Origin: Limnohabitans sp. Rim8
GTDB lineage: Bacteria; Pseudomonadota; Gammaproteobacteria; Burkholderiales; Burkholderiaceae_C
NCBI GenBank assembly: GCA_945897795.1
Contig: CAMDFT010000011.1
Coordinates: 1-54,283 of the forward strand
Direction of reading: 5' to 3'
DNA length: 54,283 nucleotides
Below are positions 36,995 to 47,122 of the stretch, piece by piece. The number at the start of each line of letters is the position of its first letter. Positions within the stretch are counted from its first letter, which is position 1. A program made the position numbers and the translations under genes. The notes under the pieces were generated by a model. It was given only the letters and a program-made list of their open reading frames with translations, was not told the DNA's origin and searched no databases.

Positions 36995-37513
36995 ATGGCT
37001 AAATTTACAGCAAAACCGCAGAGCGACGGTCCAGAAGACGGTCTGCGTGAAAAGATGATCGCGGTGAACCGCGTGACCAAGGTGGTCAAGGGCGGCCGTA
37101 TCCTCGGTTTCGCAGCGTTGACCGTGGTCGGTGACGGCGATGGCAAGGTGGGCATGGGCAAGGGCAAATCGAAAGAAGTGCCAGCAGCCGTGCAAAAAGC
37201 GATGGAAGAAGCCCGCCGCAACCTGGCCAAAGTGCACCTCAAAAACGGCACGATTCACCACGCAGTGTTTGGTCATCACGGCGCTGCCCATGTGATGATG
37301 GCACCAGCACCTAAAGGTACTGGCATCATCGCTGGCGGTCCTATGCGTGCTGTGTTTGAAGTGGTGGGCATCACGGACATCGTGGCCAAGAGCCACGGTT
37401 CATCCAACCCCTACAACATGGTTCGTGCCACATTGGACGCCTTGTCCAACTGCACAACAGCTTCCAACGTAGCTGCCAAGCGTGGCAAGTCCGTTGAAGA
37501 GCTGTTCGGCTGA
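36995..37513 (+). CDS. rpsE: 30S ribosomal protein S5
   Basis: A 172-residue protein: [20 protein letters not shown] is the S5 signature, followed by [20 protein letters not shown] and [20 protein letters not shown]5 affects decoding accuracy and helicase activity at the mRNA entry. Normal spacing in the operon. Confidence 0.98.
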   Translation: MAKFTAKPQSDGPEDGLREKMIAVNRVTKVVKGGRILGFAALTVVGDGDGKVGMGKGKSKEVPAAVQKAMEEARRNLAKVHLKNGTIHHAVFGHHGAAHVMMAPAPKGTGIIAGGPMRAVFEVVGITDIVAKSHGSSNPYNMVRATLDALSNCTTASNVAAKRGKSVEELFG

Positions 37514-37527
37514 ACCGGAGATCGAAC

Positions 37528-37710
37528 ATGACGACACAATCAACCGTGAAAGTCCAATTGGTTCGCAGCCCAATTGGCACCAAAGTTTCGCACCGCGCCA
37601 CCGTTCGTGGCTTGGGTCTGCGCAAGCTCAACTCCGTGAGTGAGCTGCAGGATACGCCCGCAGTGCGCGGCATGATCAACAAGATCAGCTATCTGGTCAA
37701 AGTTCTCTAA
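37528..37710 (+). CDS. rpmD: 50S ribosomal protein L30
   Basis: A 60-residue protein with [20 protein letters not shown] and [14 protein letters not shown], the complete short bacterial L30. Fourteen bp after rpsE. Confidence 0.97.
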   Translation: MTTQSTVKVQLVRSPIGTKVSHRATVRGLGLRKLNSVSELQDTPAVRGMINKISYLVKVL

Positions 37711-37720
37711 GAGGCCAATG

Positions 37721-38152
37721 ATGGAACTCAATAGCATCAAGCCTGCAGAAGGCTCCAAGCACGCACCGCGCCGAGTTGGCCGTGGTATTGGCTCCGGTCT
37801 GGGAAAAACAGCAGGCCGTGGTCACAAAGGTCAGAAATCCCGTTCGGGTGGTTACCACAAAGTCGGTTTCGAAGGCGGTCAGATGCCTTTGCAACGCCGT
37901 CTGCCCAAGCGTGGCTTCAAATCACATTTGCTGAAGTACAACGCTGAAATCACACTGACCACATTGTCCCGTTTGGACTTGGCTGAAGTGGATGTTTTGA
38001 CACTGAAGCAAGCTGGACTTGTTTCACAAATGGCCAAAGTGGTCAAAGTGATCAACACGGGTGAGTTGACCAAGGCTGTCAAATTGACAGGCATCGGTGC
38101 AACTGCAGGTGCAAAGGCAGCCATTGAAGCTGCCGGTGGCACCGTGGTCTGA
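37721..38152 (+). CDS. rplO: 50S ribosomal protein L15
   Basis: A 143-residue protein: [20 protein letters not shown], then the Gly-rich [20 protein letters not shown], and [15 protein letters not shown]. Two ATGs in a row (37718, 37721); the second is better spaced from gagg. It precedes secY as in most bacteria. Confidence 0.97.
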   Translation: MELNSIKPAEGSKHAPRRVGRGIGSGLGKTAGRGHKGQKSRSGGYHKVGFEGGQMPLQRRLPKRGFKSHLLKYNAEITLTTLSRLDLAEVDVLTLKQAGLVSQMAKVVKVINTGELTKAVKLTGIGATAGAKAAIEAAGGTVV

Positions 38153-38174
38153 AACTTGATGGACGAGACACAAC

Positions 38175-39494
38175 GTGGCAACCAACGCTAATCTAACAGC
38201 CAAAGCAGGCAAGTACGGTGACTTGCGTCGTCGACTGGTCTTCCTGTTGTTGGCGTTGGTGGTCTACCGCATTGGGGCGCACATTCCTGTGCCCGGCATC
38301 GATCCTGACCAGCTCAAGCAGTTGTTCAACGGTCAACAGGGCGGCATCCTGAGCTTGTTCAACATGTTCTCAGGCGGTGCTCTTTCTCGCTTCACCGTTT
38401 TTGCTTTGGGCATCATGCCCTACATCTCTGCATCCATTGTGATGCAGCTAATGACTTACGTGGTCCCCATGTTTGAGCAAATGAAGAAGGAAGGCGAATC
38501 GGGCCGTCGCAAGATCACCCAGTACACACGTTTTGGTGCTTTGGGCTTGGCATTGTTTCAGTCGTTCGGTATTGCCGTTGCGTTAGAAGCATCCGCTGGT
38601 TTGGTGATCAATCCTGGCATGGGTTTTCGCATGACGGCTGTGGTCAGTTTGACTGCCGGAGCGATGTTCTTGATGTGGTTGGGTGAGCAGATCACAGAGC
38701 GTGGTCTGGGCAACGGCATCTCGATTCTCATCTTTGCAGGTATTGCTGCAGGTTTGCCAAGCGCACTCGGTGGTTTGTTCGAGCTGGTGCGTACGGGTGC
38801 AATGAATCCGCTGATCTCGGTCTTGATCATTGTGTTGGTGGGATTGGTCACTTACTTCGTGGTCTTTGTCGAGCGTGGCCAACGCAAGATCCTTGTGAAT
38901 TACGCACGTCGCCAGGTGGGTAACAAAGTTTACGGTGGTCAATCTTCGCACTTGCCGCTCAAGTTGAACATGGCCGGTGTGATTCCACCGATCTTTGCTT
39001 CTTCCATCATTCTTCTGCCGGCCACCCTGATTGGCTGGTTCAGCTCGGGAACATCTGAAAGTAGCGTGGTTCGGTTCTTCAAGGATGTGGCCAGCGCGTT
39101 GGCACCAGGCCAGCCGATCTACGTGATGTTTTACGCTGCAGCCATCATTTTCTTCTGCTTCTTTTACACAGCTTTGGTTTTCAACAGCCGTGAAACAGCC
39201 GATAACCTGAAGAAAAGTGGCGCTTTCATTCCTGGCATTCGCCCGGGTGATCAAACAGCCAAATTCATCGACAAGATCTTGTTGCGTTTGACCGCAGTGG
39301 GTGCGGCTTACATCACCTTCGTGTGTTTGCTGCCTGAATTTTTGATTCTGAAATACAATGTTCCGTTTTACTTTGGCGGCACTTCTTTGCTGATCATTGT
39401 GGTCGTGACCATGGATTTCATGGCCCAAGTACAAAACTACTTGATGTCACAACAGTACGATTCGCTTCTTAAAAAGGCGAGCTTCAAGTCCTGA
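38175..39494 (+). CDS. secY: preprotein translocase channel subunit SecY
   Basis: A 439-residue ten-helix membrane protein forming the protein-conducting channel with SecE and SecG. GTG start ([20 protein letters not shown]). Signature blocks are [30 protein letters not shown] (plug and TM2 region), GERITE-like [21 protein letters not shown] and the cytoplasmic loop [19 protein letters not shown]. The only non-ribosomal gene in this part. infA, often next, is not between secY and rpmJ here. Confidence 0.98.
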   Translation: MATNANLTAKAGKYGDLRRRLVFLLLALVVYRIGAHIPVPGIDPDQLKQLFNGQQGGILSLFNMFSGGALSRFTVFALGIMPYISASIVMQLMTYVVPMFEQMKKEGESGRRKITQYTRFGALGLALFQSFGIAVALEASAGLVINPGMGFRMTAVVSLTAGAMFLMWLGEQITERGLGNGISILIFAGIAAGLPSALGGLFELVRTGAMNPLISVLIIVLVGLVTYFVVFVERGQRKILVNYARRQVGNKVYGGQSSHLPLKLNMAGVIPPIFASSIILLPATLIGWFSSGTSESSVVRFFKDVASALAPGQPIYVMFYAAAIIFFCFFYTALVFNSRETADNLKKSGAFIPGIRPGDQTAKFIDKILLRLTAVGAAYITFVCLLPEFLILKYNVPFYFGGTSLLIIVVVTMDFMAQVQNYLMSQQYDSLLKKASFKS

Positions 39495-39597
39495 CTGACT
39501 TGTTGAAAGTTTGGTAATGAACCCTGAGCTGTTGCGAGGGGCCATATTTTCACCTGGTCTGAGAAGTCTGGGTATCGATGAGTTTTAGGAGAGAACC

Positions 39598-39711
39598 ATG
39601 AGAGTTTCTGCTTCGGTGAAAAAAATTTGCCGTAACTGCAAAGTCATCCGCCGTAAAGGCGTTGTTCGTGTGATCTGCACCGATCCACGTCACAAGCAGC
39701 GTCAAGGCTGA
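39598..39711 (+). CDS. rpmJ: 50S ribosomal protein L36
   Basis: A 37-residue protein beginning [20 protein letters not shown] and ending DPRHKQRQG. The zinc ligands Cys-x2-Cys, the later Cys and His ([12 protein letters not shown]) are all present, so this is the zinc-binding form. ATG preceded by aggagag. It is only 37 codons long, 103 bp after secY and 24 bp before rpsM. Confidence 0.97.
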   Translation: MRVSASVKKICRNCKVIRRKGVVRVICTDPRHKQRQG

Positions 39712-39735
39712 TTGAATTAGTTTTAGAGGACGAAA

Positions 39736-40101
39736 ATGGCACGTATCGCTGGCATCAACATTCCGCCGCACAAACATGCTGAAATTGGCTTGACCGCCAT
39801 TTTCGGTATTGGTCGCACCCGCGCTCGACAAATTTGCGAGGCCTCCGGCATCGCTTATTCGAAGAAGATCAAGGACCTGACCGACGCAGACTTGGAAAAA
39901 ATTCGCGACCAGATCGCAGTGTTCACCATTGAAGGTGACTTGCGCCGCGAAACCACCATGAACATCAAGCGTTTGATGGACATTGGTTGCTACCGTGGTT
40001 TCCGCCACCGTCGCGGTTTGCCCATGCGCGGTCAGCGTACACGTACCAACGCACGTACTCGCAAGGGTCCGCGCAAGGGTGCTGCGGCGCTGAAAAAATA
40101 A
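39736..40101 (+). CDS. rpsM: 30S ribosomal protein S13
   Basis: A 121-residue protein: [20 protein letters not shown], and the signature [21 protein letters not shown]13 contacts tRNA and 50S at the top of the 30S head. Start preceded by agagga. Confidence 0.98.
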   Translation: MARIAGINIPPHKHAEIGLTAIFGIGRTRARQICEASGIAYSKKIKDLTDADLEKIRDQIAVFTIEGDLRRETTMNIKRLMDIGCYRGFRHRRGLPMRGQRTRTNARTRKGPRKGAAALKK

Positions 40102-40120
40102 GCAGAATTGAGAGACCACC

Positions 40121-40525
40121 ATGGCAAAAGCACAATCCAACAGCGCCGCACAACGTGTCCGCAAAAAAGTCCGCAAGAACATTGCTGACGGTATTGCTCA
40201 CGTGCACGCTTCGTTCAACAACACCATCATCACGATCACCGATCGCCAGGGCAACGCCTTGTCGTGGGCTTCATCGGGTGGTCAGGGTTTCAAGGGTTCG
40301 CGCAAATCGACACCTTTTGCAGCTCAGGTCGCCTCTGAAGTGGCTGGCCGTGCTGCGCAAGAACAAGGCATCAAAAACCTGGACGTCGAGATCAAGGGCC
40401 CTGGTCCTGGTCGCGAATCTTCGGTTCGTGCCTTGGGTGCATTGGGCATCCGCATCACGTCGATTGCCGATGTGACACCGGTTCCCCATAACGGCTGCCG
40501 CCCTCAAAAGCGCCGCCGTATCTAA
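40121..40525 (+). CDS. rpsK: 30S ribosomal protein S11
   Basis: A 134-residue protein: [39 protein letters not shown] and the signature [16 protein letters not shown] at the C-terminus. S11 sits on the platform of 30S. Nineteen bp after rpsM. Confidence 0.98.
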   Translation: MAKAQSNSAAQRVRKKVRKNIADGIAHVHASFNNTIITITDRQGNALSWASSGGQGFKGSRKSTPFAAQVASEVAGRAAQEQGIKNLDVEIKGPGPGRESSVRALGALGIRITSIADVTPVPHNGCRPQKRRRI

Positions 40526-40543
40526 CTTCAAACCAAGCCCACC

Positions 40544-40589
40544 GCCAGGCCATGCTTGCATCGCCTGGCTCCCGCATTTGTTGATGCGG
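40544..40589 (+). other. two tandem hairpins between rpsK and rpsD
   Basis: Hairpin 1: gccaggc (40544-40550) with gcctggc (40563-40569), perfect 7 bp and a 12-nt loop. Hairpin 2: ccgcat (40572-40577) with atgcgg (40584-40589), perfect 6 bp and a 6-nt loop. They end about 22 bp before the rpsD GTG. No T-run follows. In E. coli S4 controls the alpha operon by binding an mRNA structure upstream of rpsM, so a role in S4 feedback here is a possibility only. Confidence 0.45.
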
Positions 40590-40611
40590 CAGCTGCATAA
40601 AGGAAAATCAA

Positions 40612-41235
40612 GTGGCACGCTACCTCGGCCCCAAGGCCAAACTTTCCCGCCGTGAAGGCACGGACTTGTTCCTCAAGAGCGCACGTCGCTCCATTGCGGA
40701 CAAGTGCAAATTTGACTCCAAGCCAGGCCAACACGGTCGCACTTCGGGTCAGCGCACATCGGACTATGGTCTGCAATTGCGTGAAAAGCAAAAAGTCAAA
40801 CGCATGTACGGTGTGCTCGAAAAGCAATTCCGCCGCTACTTTGCCGAAGCTGACCGCCGTAAGGGCAACACAGGTTCCAACCTGCTGGCCTTGCTCGAGT
40901 GCCGTCTGGACAACGTGGTTTACCGTATGGGCTTTGGCTCGACACGTGCAGAAGCCCGTCAAATGGTTTCGCACAAAGCCATCACCGTGAACGGCCAATC
41001 CGTGAACATCCCTTCTTTCCTGGTCAAGGCCGGTGATGTGGTGGCCGTTCGTGAAAAATCCAAAAAGCAAAACCGTGTGGTTGAGGCGCTGCAATTGGCC
41101 GCTCAAGTAGGCATGCCTGCATGGGTCGAAGTGAATGCTGATAAAGCAGAAGGCACCTTCAAGAAAGTGCCTGACCGCGACGAATTTGGTGCCGACATCA
41201 ACGAATCGTTGATCGTTGAACTGTATTCACGTTAA
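40612..41235 (+). CDS. rpsD: 30S ribosomal protein S4
   Basis: A 207-residue protein with [20 protein letters not shown] at the start and the S4 RNA-binding domain [34 protein letters not shown] start preceded by aaagga. The N-terminal zinc-type Cys are reduced to a single Cys, as in most proteobacterial S4. Confidence 0.98.
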   Translation: MARYLGPKAKLSRREGTDLFLKSARRSIADKCKFDSKPGQHGRTSGQRTSDYGLQLREKQKVKRMYGVLEKQFRRYFAEADRRKGNTGSNLLALLECRLDNVVYRMGFGSTRAEARQMVSHKAITVNGQSVNIPSFLVKAGDVVAVREKSKKQNRVVEALQLAAQVGMPAWVEVNADKAEGTFKKVPDRDEFGADINESLIVELYSR

Positions 41236-41253
41236 TACGTTGTTTCAATCGTT

Positions 41254-41281
41254 CCCGACGCACAAGGCATTGTGGGTCGGG
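41254..41281 (+). other. strong intercistronic hairpin between rpsD and rpoA
   Basis: cccgacgcacaa (41254-41265) pairs with ttgtgggtcggg (41270-41281) over 12 bp with one mismatch and a 4-nt loop. There is no T-run after it. It lies in the 100-bp gap before rpoA and could be a processing site or partial attenuator that separates ribosomal protein and polymerase levels. Confidence 0.55.
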
Positions 41282-41335
41282 TGCTTCATCAGCCTTACCG
41301 GTGTAACGAACCGGGGGTATTGAGAGGAAGTCTGA

Positions 41336-42328
41336 ATGCAAACCAATCTGTTGAAACCCAAAGCTATCCAAGTCGAACAACTGGCTACCAATCGTGCCAA
41401 AGTCACGTTGGAGCCTTTTGAGCGCGGCTACGGCCATACCTTGGGCAATGCACTGCGCCGTGTTTTGCTTTCTTCCATGGTCGGTTATTCCGCCACTGAA
41501 GTGACCATTGCTGGTGTCGTGCACGAATACTCCTCCATCGATGGTGTGCAGCAAGATGTTGTGAACATCCTGTTGAACCTCAAAGGTGTCGTGTTCAAGT
41601 TGCACAACCGCGATGAAGTCACGCTCAGTTTGCGCAAAGATGGTGAAGGTCCGGTAACGGCTGCCGACATCCAGACACCGCATGATGTTGAAATCATCAA
41701 CCCTGATCACGTCATTGCAAATCTGTCACAAGGTGGCAAGTTGGACATGCAAATCAAGGTCGAAAAAGGCCGTGGTTATGTGCCCGGCAGCATGCGCCGC
41801 TATGCGGATGAGCCAACCAAAGCTTTGGGCCGCATTGTGCTCGACGCCTCGTTCTCGCCGGTCAAGCGCGTAAGCTACACCGTCGAAAGCGCACGTGTGG
41901 AGCAGCGCACCGATCTGGACAAATTGGTTATCGAAATCGAGACCAATGGTGCCATCACAGCCGAAGACGCTGTGCGTGCATCTTCCAAGATCTTGGTGGA
42001 GCAGCTGGCAGTGTTTGCACAACTGGAAGGCAGCGAGCTGTCGGCCTTTGATGCACCTGCTGTGCGTGGTGGCGCGGGCAGTTTCGATCCGATCCTGTTG
42101 CGCCCTGTGGACGAACTCGAACTCACCGTTCGCTCGGCCAATTGCCTCAAAGCAGAAAACATTTACTACATCGGTGACCTGATTCAGCGTAGCGAGAACG
42201 AGTTGCTCAAGACCCCTAACCTGGGTCGCAAGTCACTCAACGAAATCAAGGAAGTTCTGGCTTCACGTGGTTTGACTTTGGGCATGAAGCTCGAAGCCTG
42301 GCCACCAGCAGGTCTGGAAAAGCGATAA
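41336..42328 (+). CDS. rpoA: RNA polymerase alpha subunit
   Basis: A 330-residue protein. N-terminal assembly domain: [20 protein letters not shown] and [21 protein letters not shown]-terminal domain for UP-element and activator contact: [20 protein letters not shown] and [20 protein letters not shown]. Start preceded by gaggaag. Typical length. Confidence 0.98.
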   Translation: MQTNLLKPKAIQVEQLATNRAKVTLEPFERGYGHTLGNALRRVLLSSMVGYSATEVTIAGVVHEYSSIDGVQQDVVNILLNLKGVVFKLHNRDEVTLSLRKDGEGPVTAADIQTPHDVEIINPDHVIANLSQGGKLDMQIKVEKGRGYVPGSMRRYADEPTKALGRIVLDASFSPVKRVSYTVESARVEQRTDLDKLVIEIETNGAITAEDAVRASSKILVEQLAVFAQLEGSELSAFDAPAVRGGAGSFDPILLRPVDELELTVRSANCLKAENIYYIGDLIQRSENELLKTPNLGRKSLNEIKEVLASRGLTLGMKLEAWPPAGLEKR

Positions 42329-42409
42329 TTTGAAGTTCCCGGTTAACTCCGGGGTGTGCACGGGCAGTACCTGATACGGCTGTCTGTTTAATAAAGAAAG
42401 GAAAGCACC

Positions 42410-42796
42410 ATGCGTCACGGACACGGCCTTCGTAAACTCAATCGCACCAGTTCGCACCGTCTTGCGATGCTGCAGAACATGATGAATTCGCTCATCGAGC
42501 ATGAAGTCATCAAAACAACAGTGCCTAAGGCCAAAGAATTGCGCCGCGTCATCGAGCCCATGATCACCTTGGCCAAAGTGGACAACTTGTCGAACCGTCG
42601 CTTGGCGTTCAACCGTTTGCGTGACCGCGACAGCGTCACCAAATTGTTCAATGTGTTGGGCCCACGTTCGGCTACGCGCCCTGGTGGTTACACACGCATC
42701 CTGAAAATGGGTTACCGCGTGGGTGACAACGCTCCAATGGCCTTGGTTGAATTGGTCGATCGCGCCGAAACTCCTGCTGAAACAGCAGCTGAGTAA
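42410..42796 (+). CDS. rplQ: 50S ribosomal protein L17
   Basis: A 128-residue protein: [20 protein letters not shown], and the signature [20 protein letters not shown]. Last gene of the operon. aaaggaaag precedes the ATG. The region before it has a small palindrome (cccgg/ccggg) of uncertain meaning. Confidence 0.97.
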   Translation: MRHGHGLRKLNRTSSHRLAMLQNMMNSLIEHEVIKTTVPKAKELRRVIEPMITLAKVDNLSNRRLAFNRLRDRDSVTKLFNVLGPRSATRPGGYTRILKMGYRVGDNAPMALVELVDRAETPAETAAE

Positions 42797-42814
42797 GGTA
42801 TAATTCAGAGATAC

Positions 42815-42891
<77 letters not shown>

Positions 42892-42916
42892 AATGTCAGC
42901 ACAAGTTGCACATCTT

Positions 42917-42944
42917 AAAAAAGCCCTCCTCGGAGGGCTTTTTT
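42917..42944 (+). terminator. rho-independent terminator after the ribosomal operon and tRNA
   Basis: gccctc-ctcg-gagggc stem with aaaaaa before and tttttt after (42917-42944). The flanking A/T runs make it usable from both directions, so it can also end the leftward cinA transcript. Confidence 0.93.
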
Positions 42945-42993
42945 ATTGGCCTCTAAATGACCACGCCTACCAACCACAGCGATGAGTGCACGC

Positions 42994-43467
42994 TCACACG
43001 CGCAGTCTTTCAAGCAAACCCTGTAGGGCTGCCTCGACAGTCAGCCTTCGAATAGTTTGCCGATTGCCATCGAAGTACTTGAGTTCGGCAGACGTTTTAC
43101 CGCCGATACACCAAGCAATCCACACGGTGCCCACTGGTTTACCCGGGCTGCCTCCCGTTGGGCCTGCAACACCCGTCACGGCCACAGCAGCAACAGCTTT
43201 GGAACGGTACACAGCGCCCAGGGCCATGGCCAGTGCGACGGGTTCGCTGACAGCGCCGTTCAACTGAATCAACTCAGGCGAGACACCCAACATGTGCGCT
43301 TTCGCTTCGTTGGAATAGGACACAAACCCGCGGTCAAACCAAGCACTTGATCCGGACAAATCGGTGCATTCAGCCGCGATCAGCCCACCCGTGCAACTCT
43401 CGGCTGTTGCCAACATCCATTGCCGCGCAGTCAGTTGCAGGGCAACAAGCTCGACCAATTTTTGCAT
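42994..43467 (-). CDS. nicotinamide-nucleotide amidase (CinA C-terminal domain protein)
   Basis: A 157-residue single-domain protein with the CinA/PncC C-terminal signature TAESCTGGLIAAECTDLSGSS and VTGVAGPTGGSPGKPVGTVW. It deamidates NMN to recycle pyridine nucleotides. The N-terminal molybdopterin-binding-like domain of full CinA is absent, which is usual for PncC. The ATG at 43467 overlaps the pgpA stop by one base; an upstream frame extension is rejected. Confidence 0.92.
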   Translation of the reverse strand: MQKLVELVALQLTARQWMLATAESCTGGLIAAECTDLSGSSAWFDRGFVSYSNEAKAHMLGVSPELIQLNGAVSEPVALAMALGAVYRSKAVAAVAVTGVAGPTGGSPGKPVGTVWIAWCIGGKTSAELKYFDGNRQTIRRLTVEAALQGLLERLRV

Positions 43468-43982
43468 CACCAGATCCTCCACAAAGCAATCACCAGCAGG
43501 GTGCAAAAAGCGGCCACCAGGTCGTCCCAAAGGATGCCCCAGCCACCGCGCCAGCCAAAACCTTTGAACAATCGATCTGCCCAAGCGACAGGACCTGGTT
43601 TGACCGCATCAAAAAAACGAAATAACACAAAGGCGGCCAATTGAGTGGCCAAACCACTGGGTGCGAGCATAAAAAGGATAAGCCATATGGCAACAATTTC
43701 GTCCCAGACAATGGCGCCTGGGTCACTGATGCCCATGTGGCGGGCGGTCACGGTACAAGCCCACCACCCCATAAGCACAGCACAAGCAATGATCCACGCT
43801 TGGCTTGAAATGCCGAATTGTTGTTGAATCAGCAGCCAGGACGCCCATCCCCACAAGCTGCCCACTGTGCCGGGTGCTTTGGGCGAGAGTCCTGAGCCGA
43901 AACCCAGGGCGATGGCGTGTGCAGGGTGCCTCAGCATGAAAGCAGCACTGGCGCGCACAGGGGCATGAGGTGAATCGGTCAA
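43467..43982 (-). CDS. pgpA: phosphatidylglycerophosphatase A
   Basis: A 171-residue membrane enzyme that removes phosphate from phosphatidylglycerophosphate. Family blocks: GFGSGLSPKAPGTVGSLWG, DPGAIVWDEIVAIWLIL and the C-terminal GWRGGWGILWDDLVAAFCTLL. Three to four helices. It is the middle gene of thiL-pgpA-cinA, an order common in proteobacteria. Confidence 0.95.
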   Translation of the reverse strand: MTDSPHAPVRASAAFMLRHPAHAIALGFGSGLSPKAPGTVGSLWGWASWLLIQQQFGISSQAWIIACAVLMGWWACTVTARHMGISDPGAIVWDEIVAIWLILFMLAPSGLATQLAAFVLFRFFDAVKPGPVAWADRLFKGFGWRGGWGILWDDLVAAFCTLLVIALWRIW

Positions 43983-43993
43983 GACGGCCCTCT

Positions 43994-44953
43994 TTAAGCA
44001 AAGTGGTCAAAAGAACACAGCGCAGGGGTGATCGCAAGACCGTGTGCGTCGCGCAAAATCAGGCCCCGCTGCGCGGTGATGCGTCCGATACGTGTGACAC
44101 GCGTGCCCGTCATCTCAGCGGCAAGCTGCACTTGTCGTGATGTAGAAGGCGGGGCGGTGAAAACCAGCTCGTAGTCGTCGCCACCTGAAAAAACACAATG
44201 GAGGGCCAGATCTTCAGGGCAGTGCCACAAAGCGTGGGTTGCCATCAGACGGCTGGCAAGGGACGCATCGATCTCGGCCCCCACATGGCTTGATTGGAGA
44301 ATGTGTCCCAAGTCGCCAACCAAACCGTCGCTGATGTCGGCCATGGCGGTGGCTGTGCCACGCAGGGCTTGGCCAAGCGCCACTCGCGGATCTGGGCATT
44401 CCAATCGCTGACGGGCAGCCGAAAAAACCGATTCGGGCAGGCTGATTGCGCCACGAAAAGCTTGGAGGGCCAAACGTGCATCGCCTAAAAATCCACTGAC
44501 GTACACATCGTCATCCACTTGGGCATTGCGACGCAAAATCACTTGCCCATGCGGCACATCGCCCATGACCGTGATGGCGATGTTCAGCGGGCCCTGTGTG
44601 GTGTCTCCGCCAATCAGTTCACAAGCATGGGCATCGGCCAGGTTAAACAATCCCTGGGTAAAGCTGGACAGCCAATCTTCGTCAACCCGTGGCAATGAAA
44701 GAGACAGCAAAAAAGCCTGGGGTGTCGCACCACACGCAGCCAAGTCGCTCAAGTTAACGGCCAGGGACTTATGGCCCAAATATACGGGGTCTACCGTGCT
44801 CAAAAAATGGCGGCCTTCGACCAGCATGTCGGCGGACAAGGCCAACTGATGGCCCTCGCGCGGAGTCCAAACCGCACAGTCATCACCCACGCCAACGTTG
44901 GCTTGGCGGGGTGGGCGCTTGAAGTAGCGTTCAATCAGGTCAAATTCACCCAT
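43994..44953 (-). CDS. thiL: thiamine-monophosphate kinase
   Basis: A 319-residue kinase making thiamine pyrophosphate. Seen: VGDDCAVW and LALSADMLVEGRHF (Mg and ATP binding), SLAVNLSDLAACGATPQAFLLSLSLP, LIGGDTTQG and DISDGLVGDLGHIL, then FSGGDDYELVFTAP. Full length. Followed leftward by pgpA after 11 bp. Confidence 0.96.
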   Translation of the reverse strand: MGEFDLIERYFKRPPRQANVGVGDDCAVWTPREGHQLALSADMLVEGRHFLSTVDPVYLGHKSLAVNLSDLAACGATPQAFLLSLSLPRVDEDWLSSFTQGLFNLADAHACELIGGDTTQGPLNIAITVMGDVPHGQVILRRNAQVDDDVYVSGFLGDARLALQAFRGAISLPESVFSAARQRLECPDPRVALGQALRGTATAMADISDGLVGDLGHILQSSHVGAEIDASLASRLMATHALWHCPEDLALHCVFSGGDDYELVFTAPPSTSRQVQLAAEMTGTRVTRIGRITAQRGLILRDAHGLAITPALCSFDHFA

Positions 44954-44998
44954 GGCACAGAGCTTAACCGCAAGGCAAGCGGCGGGATCGAGACAGGA

Positions 44999-45391
44999 TC
45001 AATGCAGTGTGCGTCCGGCGGATGAGCTGCCCGAGGCATCCAGCACAAACTTGGCAATGGGCGCATCAAAACGTTGGCCATCTTCAGAGACAAAAAAATA
45101 GCTGCCGTGCATGGTGCCGCTGGCAGCACGCAAACGGCAGCCGCTGGTGTACTGGAAAGCCTCACCGGGTCGCAGCAGCGGTTGTTGCCCTACCACCCCC
45201 AAACCCTTGACCTCGTCGATGTGGCCCTTTTCGTCCTGGATGATCCAGTGCCGGGAAATCAGCTGCACCGGCGTCTTGCCTGTGTTGGTCACCGTCACGG
45301 TGTATGTAAAAGCATAAACATCCTGCAAGGGGTTGCTTTGGTCGGCCACGTACTGGGGCAACACATCAATATGAACTTGGTGAGCAGACAT
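44999..45391 (-). CDS. apaG: ApaG-domain protein
   Basis: A 130-residue single fibronectin-like domain with [16 protein letters not shown] sequence ([20 protein letters not shown]), [40 protein letters not shown] split over the core, and a late GSYFFV. ApaG is linked to Co2+/Mg2+ handling in enterobacteria, mechanism unclear. Divergent from rpe with only about 29 bp between starts. Confidence 0.93.
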   Translation of the reverse strand: MSAHQVHIDVLPQYVADQSNPLQDVYAFTYTVTVTNTGKTPVQLISRHWIIQDEKGHIDEVKGLGVVGQQPLLRPGEAFQYTSGCRLRAASGTMHGSYFFVSEDGQRFDAPIAKFVLDASGSSSAGRTLH

Positions 45392-45420
45392 GTGTGCATG
45401 TTAACTGCGACAATTCGTGC

Positions 45421-46101
45421 ATGACAAGTCGCTACAAAATTGCCCCTTCCATTCTCTCGGCTGATTTCTCATGTCTGGGCGCAGAAGTCAAAAGCGTCAT
45501 CGACGCCGGTGCCGACTGGATCCATTTTGATGTCATGGACAACCATTACGTGCCCAACCTCACCTTTGGCCCCATGATTTGCCAAGCCCTCAAGCCACAT
45601 GCCAAAACGGCATCCGGTGTGGCCGTGCCGATCGATGTGCATTTGATGATCTCGCCAGTCGATGCGCTGGCAGCGTCTTTTGCAGAAGCTGGTGCCGATC
45701 TCATCAGCTTCCACCCGGATGCCAGCGCCCATGTGCACCGTAGCATTCAGGCCATCAAGAGCAAGGGCGTCAAGGCCGGTCTGGTGTTCAACCCGGCCGA
45801 ACCCCTGGATGTGCTGGAGTGGACGATCGACGAGATCGACCTGATCCTTATCATGAGCGTGAACCCCGGCTTTGGGGGCCAAAGCTTCATCGATTCGGCC
45901 TTGCGCAAGGTCGAGCTGGCACGTCAGTGGATCGAGCGAAGCGGACGTGACATTCGGCTGGAAGTGGACGGGGGCATCAAGGCCGACAACATCCGCCAAG
46001 TGGCCGATGCCGGGGCAGACACCTTTGTGGCGGGCAGCGCGATCTTCGGCAAACCCGACTACAAAGCCGTGATCGACCAGATGCGTGTCGCTTTGGGTTA
46101 A
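45421..46101 (+). CDS. rpe: ribulose-phosphate 3-epimerase
   Basis: A 226-residue TIM barrel of the pentose phosphate pathway. Signatures: [55 protein letters not shown] and [14 protein letters not shown] 45421 agrees with homologues; the ribosome binding site is weak. It is followed by gph 4 bp after its stop, a classic pair. Confidence 0.97.
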   Translation: MTSRYKIAPSILSADFSCLGAEVKSVIDAGADWIHFDVMDNHYVPNLTFGPMICQALKPHAKTASGVAVPIDVHLMISPVDALAASFAEAGADLISFHPDASAHVHRSIQAIKSKGVKAGLVFNPAEPLDVLEWTIDEIDLILIMSVNPGFGGQSFIDSALRKVELARQWIERSGRDIRLEVDGGIKADNIRQVADAGADTFVAGSAIFGKPDYKAVIDQMRVALG

Positions 46102-46105
46102 TGCC

Positions 46106-46837
46106 ATGAAAACTGTGCCGGATCTGATGGAGGTCGATGCGGTCATTTTTGACTTGGACGGCACCTTGGTGCATACCTTGGGCGACTTTCAGGTGGCCTT
46201 GAATCGAACCATGGCCGATTTGGACTTGCCCCCGGTGTCGGATGCGCTCATCGCGCAAACCATTGGCAAAGGCTCCGAGCACCTGATCCGCACCTTGCTG
46301 GCGCATCAGATCGCCCAGCCTGAAGTCAAGGGCGTGGGTCAGGCTTGCCCGGCCCTTTCGGTGGACGCCCTTTTCGGCCGCGCCTGGCAGCGCTACCAGC
46401 ACCACTATTTGTCGATCAATGGGCAGTTTGCCGATGTGTACCCTGGCGCACTGGAGGCGCTCGAGGACTTGGCCGCGCAGGGCATGCCCATGGCCTGCTT
46501 GACCAACAAGCCTTTGGCCTTTGCCCGTGATTTGTTGAAAGAAAAGTCCCTGACAAAATTCTTTGGCCCCGTGTTTGGCGGTGACAGTTTCGAGCGCAAA
46601 AAGCCCGATCCTTTGCCCTTGCTCAAAACCTGTGAGGCACTGGGGACAAGCATCACACGCACCTTGATGGTGGGGGACTCCAGCAACGACGCGGTGGCCG
46701 CGCATGCTGCAGGTTGTCCAGTGGTGCTGGTCACTTACGGCTACAACCACGGTCAGCGCGTGCAAGACACGCCTGCGGCCGCCTGGTTGGACACGCTGGC
46801 CGACCTGCCAAAGCGCCTGTACACCATCGACAAATGA
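46106..46837 (+). CDS. gph: phosphoglycolate phosphatase
   Basis: A 243-residue HAD phosphatase. Motif I AVIFDLDGTLVHTLGDF with the nucleophile Asp, motif II CLTNKP, Lys in FERKKPDPLPLLKTCEALG and motif IV MVGDSSNDAVAAHAAG are all intact. It clears phosphoglycolate. It lies just upstream of the trp leader; gph-trp linkage is frequent in proteobacteria. Confidence 0.93.
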   Translation: MKTVPDLMEVDAVIFDLDGTLVHTLGDFQVALNRTMADLDLPPVSDALIAQTIGKGSEHLIRTLLAHQIAQPEVKGVGQACPALSVDALFGRAWQRYQHHYLSINGQFADVYPGALEALEDLAAQGMPMACLTNKPLAFARDLLKEKSLTKFFGPVFGGDSFERKKPDPLPLLKTCEALGTSITRTLMVGDSSNDAVAAHAAGCPVVLVTYGYNHGQRVQDTPAAAWLDTLADLPKRLYTIDK

Positions 46838-46904
46838 TGTGAGGCCCAGAAGGATGCATATCCGGTGAAAATCATCAACCGGGCTTTGCTACACTTGGCA
46901 TACC

Positions 46905-47000
46905 ATGTTCATCATCCACAGCCACTCCAGCGCAGCCAGCCTGCCGAGCCGTTCCCCTGCGGAAGGCCGGGGAGCCTGGCCCTGGCGTCGGCCAGCCTGA
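46905..47000 (+). promoter_or_regulatory. trp operon leader peptide (trpL-like) and attenuation region
   Basis: A 31-codon frame, ATG 46905 to TGA 47000, starts MFIIHSHSSAASLPSRSPAE and ends GRGAWPWRRPA. The Trp codons at 46977 and 46983 flank a Pro near the end, the pattern of a ribosome-stalling leader. ctggc (46976-46980) can pair with gccag (46991-46995), and further downstream acctc/gaggt (47082-47095) forms a hairpin before the ggagg of trpE. No classic T-run terminator was found, so the exact off-switch is unclear. The rest of 46838-47122 shows no gene. Confidence 0.65.
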
Positions 47001-47122
47001 CCCCATCGACCGTGCGGCTCGCCCGCCACCCGCGCCCGTATTCATGCTCACCATGATTGGGCACCTGGATGAATGAAAAGCACCTCGAGCGAGGTCGCTG
47101 AGCGCTTTGGAGGCTTTAGCCT

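Noticed and set aside
47041..47110. Classic rho-independent attenuator terminator before trpE
   Set aside because: Hairpins exist but no T-run follows; kept only as part of a possible attenuation region.
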